Positions 15,399-23,607 of a DNA stretch of 36,318 nucleotides are shown piece by piece (positions within the stretch are counted from its first letter, which is position 1; each line of letters opens with the position of its first letter). The translations under genes were made by a program, and so were the position numbers. The notes below the pieces were generated by a model that searched no databases, was not told the origin of the DNA, and saw only the letters and a program-made list of their open reading frames with translations. Source of the stretch: CAYVQE01 sp964633205 (GTDB lineage Bacteria > Myxococcota > B64-G9); NCBI GenBank assembly GCA_964633205.1, contig CAZWFN010000053.1:1-36318 (forward strand), read 5' to 3'.

Positions 15399-16427
15399 AT
15401 GATGGACGATCTTCTCACCGCGGACGAGCTGTGGCAGCTGGTGGATGTTCTCTACCGGGATGCCGCTGCCAAACCCCGCTGGCCGCGCTTCCTGGAGCGG
15501 CTGGCCGAGAGCACCGGTTCGCTGGCTGTCTGGATCGGCCAGCGCCGGTGGGCCATCGGCGAGCGGATCCTGATGGGCCATCCGGATTCCGGCGCCCAAG
15601 CGCAGCCCAGCGCGCACCCCATCGAGCAGCTGACGGTGACCGTCGCAGCCGATGCGGCGGGCGACATCCGGTTGACCCTGAGCCGCGACGTGCGGTCCGG
15701 CCGCTACGGTGACGCGCACCGGCGGCTGCTGGAACGCCTGCTGCCGCACCTGCGCCGCGCCCTGCGGCTGGCCGAGCGGATGGCCGCCGCCCGGGGCGAG
15801 CATCGGTTGTTGCACGCCGCCGCCGATCGCCTGCAGGCGGGCCTGCTGCTGGTCGACCGGACGGGCCGGCCGCTGGACATGAATCGCCGGCTGGCCGAGC
15901 AGCTCGGCGGCGGCGGGAGCCAAGCCGTGGCCACCGGGCTGCCCGCCGCTATCCCGCGGCACGGCCGGGCGGGCTTGCAGCGCTTGCTGGAGCAGACCAC
16001 CGCCGACCGCGACCGCCGATCGGCGCCGGGCCGGCGGCACTGGCTGCGGCGGAGCGGATCCGGCGTCGGCACCGCGGTGGTGCCGCTGGAGCGCGCCGGC
16101 AACGACGGGGCGCTGACCGCGGTGTTCGTATGCGACCCGCGGCATCGCGACCCACCACCCGCCGAGCTGCTGCGCGAGGTGTTGGGGCTCAGCCCGCGGG
16201 AGGCGCTGCTGGCGCTGTTGCTGGCCCGGGGCACCGATCTGAAGCGGGTCGCGACCGAGCTGTCTATCCGCCCGGCCACCGCCCGCACCCACCTCAAGCG
16301 CATCTTCTACAAGACGGGCGTTCATCGCCAGGCGGCCCTGGTGGGCTTGTTGCATCGCCTGCTGGGTCCGGTGCGCTTCGAGTCCAGCGCCCCTCCGGCT
16401 TCGTCCGCGGCGGGAGCCACGGCGTGA
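15399..16427 (+). CDS. LuxR-type HTH transcriptional regulator 1
   Basis: 342 residues. The C-terminus (about 265-330) is a LuxR/FixJ-type HTH: GLSPREALLALLLARGTDLKRVATELSIRPATARTHLKRIFYKTGVHRQ in pattern, ending with the recognition helix. The N-terminal part begins LTADELWQLVDVLYRDAAAKPRWPRFLERL, as in the large family of LuxR proteins with an unassigned sensory domain. No receiver domain or known autoinducer motif is visible. Two in-frame ATGs (15399, 15402) are both possible. It overlaps regulator 2 by GTGA, so the two are made together. Likely controls the polyene operons on either side (inference). Confidence 0.85.
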   Translation: MMDDLLTADELWQLVDVLYRDAAAKPRWPRFLERLAESTGSLAVWIGQRRWAIGERILMGHPDSGAQAQPSAHPIEQLTVTVAADAAGDIRLTLSRDVRSGRYGDAHRRLLERLLPHLRRALRLAERMAAARGEHRLLHAAADRLQAGLLLVDRTGRPLDMNRRLAEQLGGGGSQAVATGLPAAIPRHGRAGLQRLLEQTTADRDRRSAPGRRHWLRRSGSGVGTAVVPLERAGNDGALTAVFVCDPRHRDPPPAELLREVLGLSPREALLALLLARGTDLKRVATELSIRPATARTHLKRIFYKTGVHRQAALVGLLHRLLGPVRFESSAPPASSAAGATA

Positions 16428-17656
16428 GCTCTCCGACCGATCGCCAGCCGACCCGCCCGAGGTTTGGTCCGCTGGAGACCGGCGCGCTGCGGGCGGACGA
16501 GGATTCGGTGGCCACAGCGCTCGAGTTGGTGGAGATGCTCTATGCCTTGGACGAGGATCGCAGCAACTGGCTGCGTTTCCTGGAGCGGTTGCGCCGCTGG
16601 ACCGGCTGCGATACGGCCATCCTGCGCACCTCGAACCAGGACACCGGCAAGGGCGAGATGCCCCTGGGCATCCCCTTCGACCCGCAACAGATGCGCGCCT
16701 ATCAGGAGGCCTACCACCCGGCGGCGCTCGAGGTCTTTCGCCCCGGCAATCCGCTGTTCGTCGAGCCCGGCCGGGTGGCCACCCGCCGTATGGCGGTCGA
16801 CGACGAGCGCTGGGCGGCCTCGCGCTTGTACCGCGACTACTTCGCCCACCATGGATGGTTCCACCTGCTCAACGCCGTGATCGACGTCGACGGGCCGCTG
16901 GTCTACAGCCTGACGCTGAACCGCACCCGCGCCCAGGGTCCGTTCAGCGAGGCCACCATCCGCTGGATCGGCCGGCTGGTGCCGCATCTGCGCCGTTGTC
17001 TGCGCCTGCAGCACCAGCTGAGCCGGCTGGCGGACGCCAACACCGGTCTGCGCTGGGCCTTGGAACACGTGCCGGTGGGCGTGGTGCTGGCGGCGGTCGA
17101 CGGCCGGGTGGTGGGCCAAAACGAGACCGCCACCCGCATCCTGAGCGCCGGCGACGGGCTGCGGCTGGAGGGCGGACGCCTGATCGCCGAGCCGGCCGCC
17201 AGCGACGAGCGGCTCCAGGCCCTGCTGGCCGCCGCCGGCAACGACGAGCGGGCCGGTGCGACCCAGGCCCGGTTGACGCTGGAGCGCGGGCAGCGGGCGC
17301 CGTTGCAGGTGCTGGTCTTCCCGGCCGGCCAAGCGCCGCCGGGGCCCGGTCCGCAGGCCGGCGCGGCCATCTTCCTGTGCGATCCCGAGCGCCACATCCA
17401 GATGGCCCCGGCAGCGCTGGCCCAGCTCTACGGCTTGACCCCGGCCGAGTCGCGGCTGGCCGGGCTGCTGGTCTCCGGTACGGCGCTGACCGAGGCCGCG
17501 GTCGAGCTCGGCGTCAGCCACCAGACGGTACGCACCCACCTCAAGCGCATCTTCACCAAGACCGGCACCAAGCGCCAGGCCGAGCTGGTCGGTTTGCTGC
17601 TCAGCGGGGTCGAGGCGCTGCAGCTGTTCAACGCCGAGCGGCCGAAGTCCGGTTGA
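16424..17656 (+). CDS. LuxR-type HTH transcriptional regulator 2
   Basis: 410 residues from GTG 16424, with GGGAG 8 bases upstream and overlap of regulator 1. It is a paralog of regulator 1: the same ALELVEMLYALDEDRSNWLRFLERL opening, a middle part with a PAS-like segment (ALEHVPVGVVLAAVDGRVVGQNETATRIL), and the same C-terminal HTH (LTPAESRLAGLLVSGTAL..., TVRTHLKRIFTKTG). The order matches regulator 1, so they arose by duplication. A different signal or a heteromeric activator is plausible. Next come an intergenic repeat and the ammonia-lyase promoter. Confidence 0.88.
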   Translation: MSSPTDRQPTRPRFGPLETGALRADEDSVATALELVEMLYALDEDRSNWLRFLERLRRWTGCDTAILRTSNQDTGKGEMPLGIPFDPQQMRAYQEAYHPAALEVFRPGNPLFVEPGRVATRRMAVDDERWAASRLYRDYFAHHGWFHLLNAVIDVDGPLVYSLTLNRTRAQGPFSEATIRWIGRLVPHLRRCLRLQHQLSRLADANTGLRWALEHVPVGVVLAAVDGRVVGQNETATRILSAGDGLRLEGGRLIAEPAASDERLQALLAAAGNDERAGATQARLTLERGQRAPLQVLVFPAGQAPPGPGPQAGAAIFLCDPERHIQMAPAALAQLYGLTPAESRLAGLLVSGTALTEAAVELGVSHQTVRTHLKRIFTKTGTKRQAELVGLLLSGVEALQLFNAERPKSG

Positions 17657-17694
17657 CAGCGACCGCAGCGGCGCCACCGGTCCTCCCACGAGAT

Positions 17695-17754
17695 CCCAGA
17701 ATTCCCGCCACCATCTGTCCGATGCTGCACATCGCGGCCACGGTAGGAAATCAG
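17695..17754. repeat. Intergenic palindromic element C (degenerate)
   Basis: CCCAGAATTCCCGCCACCAT (17695-17714) resembles the reverse complement of the arm ATGGTGCTGGGAGATTCTGG in element B. ATCGCGGCCACGGTAGGAAATCAG (17731-17754, 18 of 24 positions) resembles the right arm of element A. It lies between regulator 2 and the ammonia-lyase promoter. Confidence 0.5.
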
Positions 17755-17757
17755 GGG

Positions 17758-17800
17758 CGATTCGAGTTCGCTTGACAATCCGCAGCGTTGGGTTGAATAT
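17758..17800 (+). promoter_or_regulatory. Promoter and operator candidate of the ammonia-lyase operon
   Basis: TTGACA (17772-17777), 17 bases, GAATAT (17795-17800). Immediately upstream is CGATTCGAGTTCG (17758-17770), also seen (with A for G) at 10006-10019 on the opposite strand. The start is about 30 bases before GTG 17837. Confidence 0.5.
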
Positions 17801-17836
17801 GGCGCGGCGCGCCGGGGCTGTGGCGGAGAGGAGCAG

Positions 17837-19432
17837 GTGTTGAATCGAGGGATCGAGGTGGAGCCGGCGAGCAGCCGCGGCCGGCCTGCGGTGGAAGTGG
17901 GCGCAGAGCCGGTGGATCTGGCCGCCATCGGCGCGGTGGCCCGCGGTGAGGCCGCGGTGCGGCTGTCCGCAAATGCGGCCTTCGACCGCCGGCTGGTGGC
18001 TTCGCGCGAAGCGCTGGAAGCGGCGGTGGCGCGCGGAGTGCCGGTCTACGGCGTGACCACCGGCTATGGCGAGTCCTGTGGCAACCGGGTCGATGCCGAG
18101 CGCAGCCGGGAGCTGGGTGCCAACCTGATCCGCTACCACGGCTGCGGCGCCGGTGAACCGCTGGGCGCGATCGAAGCCCGGGCCGGTACCTTCTGCCGCT
18201 TGATCGGGCTGGCCCGTGGCTACTCGGGCGTCAGCCGCGAGCTGCTGCAGGCCATGGCCGATCTGCTCAACGCCGGTGTGGCGCCGGTCATCCCGGCGCT
18301 GGGCTCGGTGGGCGCCTCCGGCGATCTGACCCCGCTGTCCTACCTGGCCGCCTGCCTGGCCGGCGAGCGCGAGGCCTGGCTCGACGGCCGGCGCCTGCCG
18401 GCCGCCGAGGCGCTGCGCGCAGCCGGGCTGGCCCCTTATCGCTTCGCACCCAAGGAGCCGCTGGCGCTGATCAACGGCACCTCGATCATGACCGGCATCG
18501 CCGCCGTGGTCTGCGGCCGGTCCCGCCAGCTGCTGCAGGCGGCCACCGCAGCGTCCGCTCTGGCGGTCCACGCCTTGAGCGGCCACGCCCACCACTTCGA
18601 CGCCCGGCTGTTCGCGGCCAAGCCGCATCCCGGCCAGGCCGCGGTGGCCGCCGAGCTGCGCCGCTTGCTGGCGGCGGCCGGCGGTACGCCGGAATCCAGC
18701 GACCCCGACTGGCTGCAGGACCCCTACTCGCTGCGCTGTAGCCCCCACGTGCTGGGTGTGCTGGCCGACGGGCTGGAGTGGGTCGAACGCTGGGTGGTGG
18801 TCGAGGCCAACAGCGCCAACGACAACCCGTTGCTCGACCCGGATTCGGGCGCGGTGCTGATGGGCGGCAACTTCTACGGCGGCCACATCGCCTTTGCCAT
18901 GGACGCGCTCAAGTCGGCGCTGGCCTCGGCCGCCGACATGATCGACCGCCAGCTGGCCCTGCTGGTCGACGAGCGCTTCAGCCGCGGCCTGCCGGCCGAC
19001 CTGGTGCGGGCCGCCGAGGCGGATTTGCACCACGGCTTCAAGGGCATGCAGATCACCGCCTCGGCCCTGACCGCCGAGGCGCTCAAGCTGGGCATGCCGG
19101 CGGCCGCCTTCTCGCGCTCGACCGAGTCGCACAACCAGGACAAGGTCAGCCTGGGCACCATCGCCGCCCGCGACGCCGACCGGGTCTGCGCTCTGGCCGC
19201 CGGTGCGGTGGCGGTGGGCCTGTTGGCCGCGGTGCAGGCGGCCGAGATCCGCGGCCGGCTCGCCGATCGGCCGGCCCTGGCCCGGGCGGTGGCCGCGGTG
19301 CGCGGCATCAGCCCGGCGGTGGACGCCGATCGGCCGCTGGACGGCGACCTGCAGCACATCACCGACGCCATCTTGGCGGGCCGCCTGTTCGCGCCCGACG
19401 ACGGAATTGCAGCCGATGGCAACGAAGCCTGA
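17837..19432 (+). CDS. Aromatic amino acid ammonia-lyase (HAL/PAL/TAL family)
   Basis: 531 residues, MIO-dependent lyase. The cofactor-forming Ala-Ser-Gly triad is at 160-162 in GSVGASGDLTPLSYLA; the catalytic Tyr loop is YGVTTGYGE (71); NGTS, NSANDNPLLD and the later active-site helices are present. The specificity-loop pair at residues 100-101 is YH, in NLIRYHGCGAGEP, where HutH has SH and Rhodobacter TAL has HL. It likely converts an aromatic amino acid to the aryl-acrylate starter for the polyene; histidine use cannot be excluded. GTG 17837 or TTG 17840 can start; AGGAG is 3 or 6 bases away respectively. No other hut genes are near, which argues against histidine catabolism. Confidence 0.88.
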   Translation: MLNRGIEVEPASSRGRPAVEVGAEPVDLAAIGAVARGEAAVRLSANAAFDRRLVASREALEAAVARGVPVYGVTTGYGESCGNRVDAERSRELGANLIRYHGCGAGEPLGAIEARAGTFCRLIGLARGYSGVSRELLQAMADLLNAGVAPVIPALGSVGASGDLTPLSYLAACLAGEREAWLDGRRLPAAEALRAAGLAPYRFAPKEPLALINGTSIMTGIAAVVCGRSRQLLQAATAASALAVHALSGHAHHFDARLFAAKPHPGQAAVAAELRRLLAAAGGTPESSDPDWLQDPYSLRCSPHVLGVLADGLEWVERWVVVEANSANDNPLLDPDSGAVLMGGNFYGGHIAFAMDALKSALASAADMIDRQLALLVDERFSRGLPADLVRAAEADLHHGFKGMQITASALTAEALKLGMPAAAFSRSTESHNQDKVSLGTIAARDADRVCALAAGAVAVGLLAAVQAAEIRGRLADRPALARAVAAVRGISPAVDADRPLDGDLQHITDAILAGRLFAPDDGIAADGNEA

Positions 19433-19529
19433 GTCCACCGTCGAGCTGGCGGTGCGGGCCGAGGACGGCGGCCTGTGTTTTTCCATCCCACAGGAACTGC
19501 AGGCTCTGCTCGGCGGGGGTGGCCCGTGA
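19416..19529 (+). CDS. 37-residue small ORF between ammonia-lyase and kinase fusion
   Basis: ATG 19416 overlaps the ammonia-lyase stop by 17 bases and the stop overlaps the next GTG by 4 (GTGA), so translational coupling is likely on both sides. The peptide (MATKPESTVELAVRAEDGGL, then CFSIPQELQALLGGGGP) has no transmembrane segment or known motif. It fills what would otherwise be the only real gap in the operon, which supports a real gene, but it is short and unrecognised; a reading-frame relic is possible. Confidence 0.5.
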   Translation: MATKPESTVELAVRAEDGGLCFSIPQELQALLGGGGP

Positions 19530-21328
19530 ACCTGGCCGCCGATCTGCGCCTGGACCCGACCCTGGCCGCCGACCCCCGCCTGCGGGCGGCCCTGGCCGCC
19601 GGCAGCGAGCGGGTGGCCGCTTGGGCCGACCTGCTCGATCGGATCAATGTCTTCCCGGTCGCCGACGGCGACACCGGCCGCAACCTGGTGCTCAGCCTGC
19701 AACCGCTGCGCGACACCGGGCGTTCGGCCCAGGAGCTGATCGAAGCCCTGCTGCTGGCCGCCCGCGGCAACTCCGGCAACATCGCCGCCCAGTTCTTCCA
19801 GGGCCTGCTGGCCGGCGAGGACGCCGGCGATCTGGCCGGCGCCGTCCACCGCGGCCGCGAGCTGGCCTGGCGGGCGGTGGCCGAGCCCCGCCGGGGCACC
19901 ATGCTGACGCTGTTCGATTCGCTGGCCGCCGGGCTGGCTCCGGAGGGCGAGCCCGAAGTGCCGCCGCGCGGCGGCGAGGGCACCGGGGCCGCCGGCCTGG
20001 AGCGGCTGCTCGATCGGCTGGAGCAGGCCGTGCTCGACAGCCCCGGCCAGCTGGCCGAGCTGGAACGGGCCGGGGTGGTCGATGCCGGCGCGCTGGGCAT
20101 GTACATCTTCTTCGACGCCTTCTTGCACCACCTGGCCGGTGCGCCGGACCAGCTGCGCTCGATCGCCGACCGCTTCCGCGGCACGCTGGAGGTGGGCGCC
20201 GGCTTCCAGGGCCGTAGCGAGCAGGGCTTCTGCATCGATGCGGTGGTCCGGGCCGAGCGAGCCCCGGCGCTGGTGGCCGAGCTGCGCTCGATGGGCGAGT
20301 CGGTGGTCACCATGCAGCGCGGCGATCTGGTCAAGGTCCATCTGCACGCCGACGATCCGGATCGGGTGCGCGGCCGCTTGCAGCAGCGCGCCGACCTGCT
20401 GCGCTTCGCCAGCGACGACATGCAGCAGCAGGCGGCCGGCTTTCTGGCCCCGGCCGACAGCGGGGCCATCCACGTGATGACCGACGCGGCCGGCTCGCTG
20501 ACCGCGGCCGACGCCCGGCGGCTGCGCATGAGTCTGCTGGCCTCCTACGTGCACATCGGGCCGCTGGCCATGCCCGAGATCCACGTCCAGCCCGAAGAGC
20601 TCTACGCCGCCATGCGCCGGGGCGAGAGCGTGTCCACCTCGCAGGCCTCGGTCTACGAGCGCCACCAGCACTACCGCAAGGCGCTCGGCATGCACCGCCG
20701 GGTGCTCTACATCTGCGTCGGCTCGGTGTTCACCGGCAACCACGAGACCGCGGCCGCCTGGAAGCGCGCGGCCGATGAGGACGATCGGCTGTGCCTGATC
20801 GACACCGGGGCCGCCTCGGGGCGGCTGGCCTTGATCGCCCTGGCCGCCGCCGAGCACGCCCGGCGCGTAGACGACCCGGATGCGGTCGTGCGGATGGCGC
20901 GCTGGGCGGTGGCTGCCAGCCGGGAGTGGATCTTTCTCGACCAGCTCAAGTGGCTGGCCGCCGGTGGGCGGCTGTCGAAGCCGGGCGCCTTCTTCGGCGA
21001 TCTGTTCCACGTCAAGCCGGTGGTCAGCCCCACCCCGGAGGGCGCCAAGAAGGTCGGCGTGGTGCGCAACCGCCAGGCCCAGCTGGAGTTCGCCTTCGCC
21101 CGGCTGGACGCCGCCCACGCGGCCGACGGCCCGGGGCGGGTGCTGATCGAGTACACCGACAACCGCGACTGGGTGGCGGCCGAGGTGGCCCCGCAGTGCG
21201 AGCAGCGCTACGGCGGTTCGGAGGTGCTGCTGCAGCCCATGTCGCTGACCTCGGGCGCCCACATGGGCCCGGGCACCTGGGCGGTGGCCTACCTGCCGCG
21301 GCCCGACCAAGAGGAAGACGGTCGATGA
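19526..21328 (+). CDS. DhaL-DegV fusion, fatty acid kinase-like
   Basis: 600 residues. Residues 1-200 are a DhaL/DAK2 domain with the Mg-ATP motif VFPVADGDTGRN, then RGNSGNIAAQFFQG and DAGALGMY. The middle part has VKVHLHADDPDRV, as in FakA. From about 310 the chain is a DegV fold: VMTDAAGSLT, STSQAS, GSVFTGNHETAA, WLAAGGRLSKPG and FHVKPVV. This joins the two halves of the FakA-FakB system, which phosphorylates a protein-bound fatty acid. Here it might activate or hold an acyl or aryl chain (inference). GTG 19526 overlaps the small ORF, and the stop overlaps the next ketosynthase (ATGA). Not in standard APE clusters. Confidence 0.86.
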   Translation: MNLAADLRLDPTLAADPRLRAALAAGSERVAAWADLLDRINVFPVADGDTGRNLVLSLQPLRDTGRSAQELIEALLLAARGNSGNIAAQFFQGLLAGEDAGDLAGAVHRGRELAWRAVAEPRRGTMLTLFDSLAAGLAPEGEPEVPPRGGEGTGAAGLERLLDRLEQAVLDSPGQLAELERAGVVDAGALGMYIFFDAFLHHLAGAPDQLRSIADRFRGTLEVGAGFQGRSEQGFCIDAVVRAERAPALVAELRSMGESVVTMQRGDLVKVHLHADDPDRVRGRLQQRADLLRFASDDMQQQAAGFLAPADSGAIHVMTDAAGSLTAADARRLRMSLLASYVHIGPLAMPEIHVQPEELYAAMRRGESVSTSQASVYERHQHYRKALGMHRRVLYICVGSVFTGNHETAAAWKRAADEDDRLCLIDTGAASGRLALIALAAAEHARRVDDPDAVVRMARWAVAASREWIFLDQLKWLAAGGRLSKPGAFFGDLFHVKPVVSPTPEGAKKVGVVRNRQAQLEFAFARLDAAHAADGPGRVLIEYTDNRDWVAAEVAPQCEQRYGGSEVLLQPMSLTSGAHMGPGTWAVAYLPRPDQEEDGR

Positions 21329-22551
21329 GACGACGGGTGGTGGTGACCGGCATGGGCCTGCGCTCGCCCATCGGCAACAATCTGGCGGCTTTTTCGCAGG
21401 GTCTGCAGTCCGGCCGCCGCGGGGTGCGCCGCATGCCGGAGTGGAAGTCCATCACCAACCTGCGCACCGGGGTGGCCGGCGTGGTCGAGCTGGACGAGCA
21501 CGACGTGCTGCCGCGCAAGGTCAGCCGCGGTATGGGCCGGGTGGGCCTGCTGGCGGCGCTGGCGGCGCGCGACGCGGTGGCCGACGCCGGGCTGGAACCC
21601 GAGGCCCTGGCCGACGACCGCTGCGGGGTCTCCTACGGCTCGACCGCCGGCAGCTCCGACGCCATGGAGCGCTTTCTGCGCCAGGTCTTCGAGCAGCAGA
21701 GCCTGCTGGGCATGCAGTCGTCGACCTACCTGCAGTTCATGAGCCATACCTGCGCCGCCAACCTGGCGGTGATGTTCGGCACCCGCGGGCCGCTGATCGC
21801 CTCGTGCACCGCCTGCACCTCGGGCTCGCAGGGAGTGGGCTTCGCGGTCGAGGCCATCCAGGCCGGCAAGGCCGAGCGCATGCTGGCCGGCGGTGCCGAG
21901 GAGATGCACTTCATGGACGCCGGCATCTTCGACATCATGCGGGCCACCTCGACCCACTACAACGACCGGCCCGAGGCCACCCCGCGGCCGTTCGACGCCG
22001 ATCGCGACGGGCTGGTGGTGGGCGAGGGCGCCGGGACGCTTATCCTGGAGGACTACGACAGCGCCCGCCGCCGCGGTGCCCGCATCTGGGGCGAGGTGCT
22101 CGGCTACGGCACCAACTGCAACGGCAGCCACCTGACCAACTCCTGCGCCGACGGCATCGCCGGTGCCATCGAGCGCGCCCTGGCCGACGCCGGCTTGAGC
22201 GCCGGCGAGATCGAGCACGTCAACGCCCACGCCACCGCCACCGAGACCGGGGATCGGGCCGAGGCCGAGGCCACCAATCGGCTGCTGGGCCACCGGGTTC
22301 CGGTCAGCGCCATCAAGGGCGGCATGGGCCACACCCTGGGCGCCAGCGGGGCCTTGGAGTCGATCGCCACGCTGCTGATGATGAACGAGGGCTACCTGGC
22401 CGCCTCGCTCAACCTGGACCGCCCGGACCCGCAGTGCGCGCCGCTGGGCCACGTGCTGGGTGAGGCCCGGGCCGAGCGTTTTTCCATCGGCATGAACAAC
22501 AACTTCGCCTTCGGCGGCGTCAACACCTCGTTGATCTTCGGCCGCGTCTGA
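21325..22551 (+). CDS. Beta-ketoacyl-ACP synthase (second, FabF/ApeO-like)
   Basis: 408 residues with the standard type II condensing-enzyme triad: SCTACTSGSQG (C164), NAHATATETGD and KGGMGHTLGASGA. MRRRVVVTGMGLRSPIGNN is the usual start. It carries out Claisen condensation with malonyl-ACP; the conserved MNNNFAFGGVNTSL end is typical of FabF-type enzymes in polyene clusters, which do the first or main elongations. It overlaps the kinase fusion stop and is followed by ACP 2 after 19 bases. Together with the fused ketosynthase this gives two condensing enzymes. Confidence 0.92.
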   Translation: MRRRVVVTGMGLRSPIGNNLAAFSQGLQSGRRGVRRMPEWKSITNLRTGVAGVVELDEHDVLPRKVSRGMGRVGLLAALAARDAVADAGLEPEALADDRCGVSYGSTAGSSDAMERFLRQVFEQQSLLGMQSSTYLQFMSHTCAANLAVMFGTRGPLIASCTACTSGSQGVGFAVEAIQAGKAERMLAGGAEEMHFMDAGIFDIMRATSTHYNDRPEATPRPFDADRDGLVVGEGAGTLILEDYDSARRRGARIWGEVLGYGTNCNGSHLTNSCADGIAGAIERALADAGLSAGEIEHVNAHATATETGDRAEAEATNRLLGHRVPVSAIKGGMGHTLGASGALESIATLLMMNEGYLAASLNLDRPDPQCAPLGHVLGEARAERFSIGMNNNFAFGGVNTSLIFGRV

Positions 22552-22570
22552 GACCTGACGGCAAGGAACC

Positions 22571-22852
22571 ATGAACGCTGAGGCGCACCGGCAGCGGGTG
22601 ATCGCGTGCATCGAGGCAGCGCTGGGCGAGAAGTTCGGCGCCGAGTTCACGGCCATCGCCCGCGACCAGCGGCTCGAGGCGGCCGGGCTCGACAGCGTGG
22701 ACCTGCTCGACGCACTGGCCGCGGTGGAGAAGCTGTTCGGCATCGCGCTCGAGCAGGAGGACCTGGTCGGCATCGGCACGCTGGACGAGCTGTACGCGGT
22801 GGTCTACGACCGCCTGCTCGACGAGCGCGGCGAGGGTTTTTCGATCCCATGA
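22571..22852 (+). CDS. Acyl carrier protein (second)
   Basis: 93 residues, carrier serine S42 in AAGLDSVDLLDALA. Acidic four-helix ACP pattern, with AAGGA just before the ATG. Low identity to the first ACP suggests separate tasks, for example starter loading and chain extension. Its stop overlaps the glycosyltransferase start (ATGA). Confidence 0.9.
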   Translation: MNAEAHRQRVIACIEAALGEKFGAEFTAIARDQRLEAAGLDSVDLLDALAAVEKLFGIALEQEDLVGIGTLDELYAVVYDRLLDERGEGFSIP

Positions 22853-23607
22853 CCGATCCGGCGCAGAAGCCGCAGCGCGACCGCTTCGCCTTCCTCATCC
22901 CGGTCTACAACCACGCCGCCCGGCTGCCGGCGGTGGTGGCCGGGGTGCGCCAGTACGACTGCCCGGTGTTCGTGGTCGACGACGGCTCGACCGACGAGAC
23001 CCGCCAGCGGCTGGCCGCGCTCGAGGGGGTGGAGCTGCTGCGCCATCCGCACAACCGCGGCAAGGGCGCCGCACTGCTGACCGGCATGACCGCGGCGGCC
23101 CGGGTGGCCGACTGGGCCCTTACCCTGGACGCCGACGGCCAGCACGACCCGGCCGACGCCGCGGCGCTGATGGCCGCCGCCCGGCAACGGCCGCGCTCGC
23201 TGCTGGTGGGCAACCGGCTGGGCATGCTCGGGCCCCACATCCCCTGGACCAGCCGCTTCGGCCGCGGCTTTTCCAACTTCTGGGTACGCGCCGCCGGTGG
23301 GCCCCGGGTGGCCGACAGCCAGAGCGGCTACCGGCTCTACCCGCTGCCCGAGGCCCTGCAGTGGGGTGCGCGGTCCAGGCGCTTCCAGTTCGAGGTCGAG
23401 ATCCTGGTGCTGGCCCGCTGGCACGGCATGCCGGTGTCCGAGGTGGACATCTCGGTCCACTACGCACCGCGCGGCGAGCGGATCTCGCACTTTCGGCCCT
23501 GGACCGATTTCTGGCGCAACTCCGCCACCTTCAGCGGCCTGATCGCGCGGCGCCTGCTGCTGTCGCGCCGGCGCCGGGCCCGGCTGCTGCCCCCACCCGG
23601 ACCATGA
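22849..23607 (+). CDS. Family 2 glycosyltransferase
   Basis: 252 residues, GT-A fold. LIPVYNHAARL opens the nucleotide-sugar site, VVDDGSTDET and LDADGQHDP supply the metal-binding acids, and SQSGYRLYPL is the acceptor-side loop. The architecture resembles dolichol-phosphate sugar transferases. The C-terminus is very basic (RRLLLSRRRRARLL), suggesting membrane contact. Family 2 glycosyltransferases are common in aryl-polyene clusters and may build the lipid anchor. It overlaps the next gene (ATGA). Confidence 0.9.
   Translation: MTDPAQKPQRDRFAFLIPVYNHAARLPAVVAGVRQYDCPVFVVDDGSTDETRQRLAALEGVELLRHPHNRGKGAALLTGMTAAARVADWALTLDADGQHDPADAAALMAAARQRPRSLLVGNRLGMLGPHIPWTSRFGRGFSNFWVRAAGGPRVADSQSGYRLYPLPEALQWGARSRRFQFEVEILVLARWHGMPVSEVDISVHYAPRGERISHFRPWTDFWRNSATFSGLIARRLLLSRRRRARLLPPPGP

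Noticed and set aside
17837..19432. Histidine utilisation gene hutH
   Set aside because: No hutU, hutI or hutG nearby, the specificity pair is YH not SH, and it is embedded in a polyene operon; kept as family-level call only.
16322..21310. 1662-codon open frame on the minus strand
   Set aside because: It is antisense to regulators, ammonia-lyase and kinase fusion, all of which have clear family motifs. The translation is low-complexity His/Gln/Gly/Arg-rich, as expected from the antisense strand of GC-rich genes.
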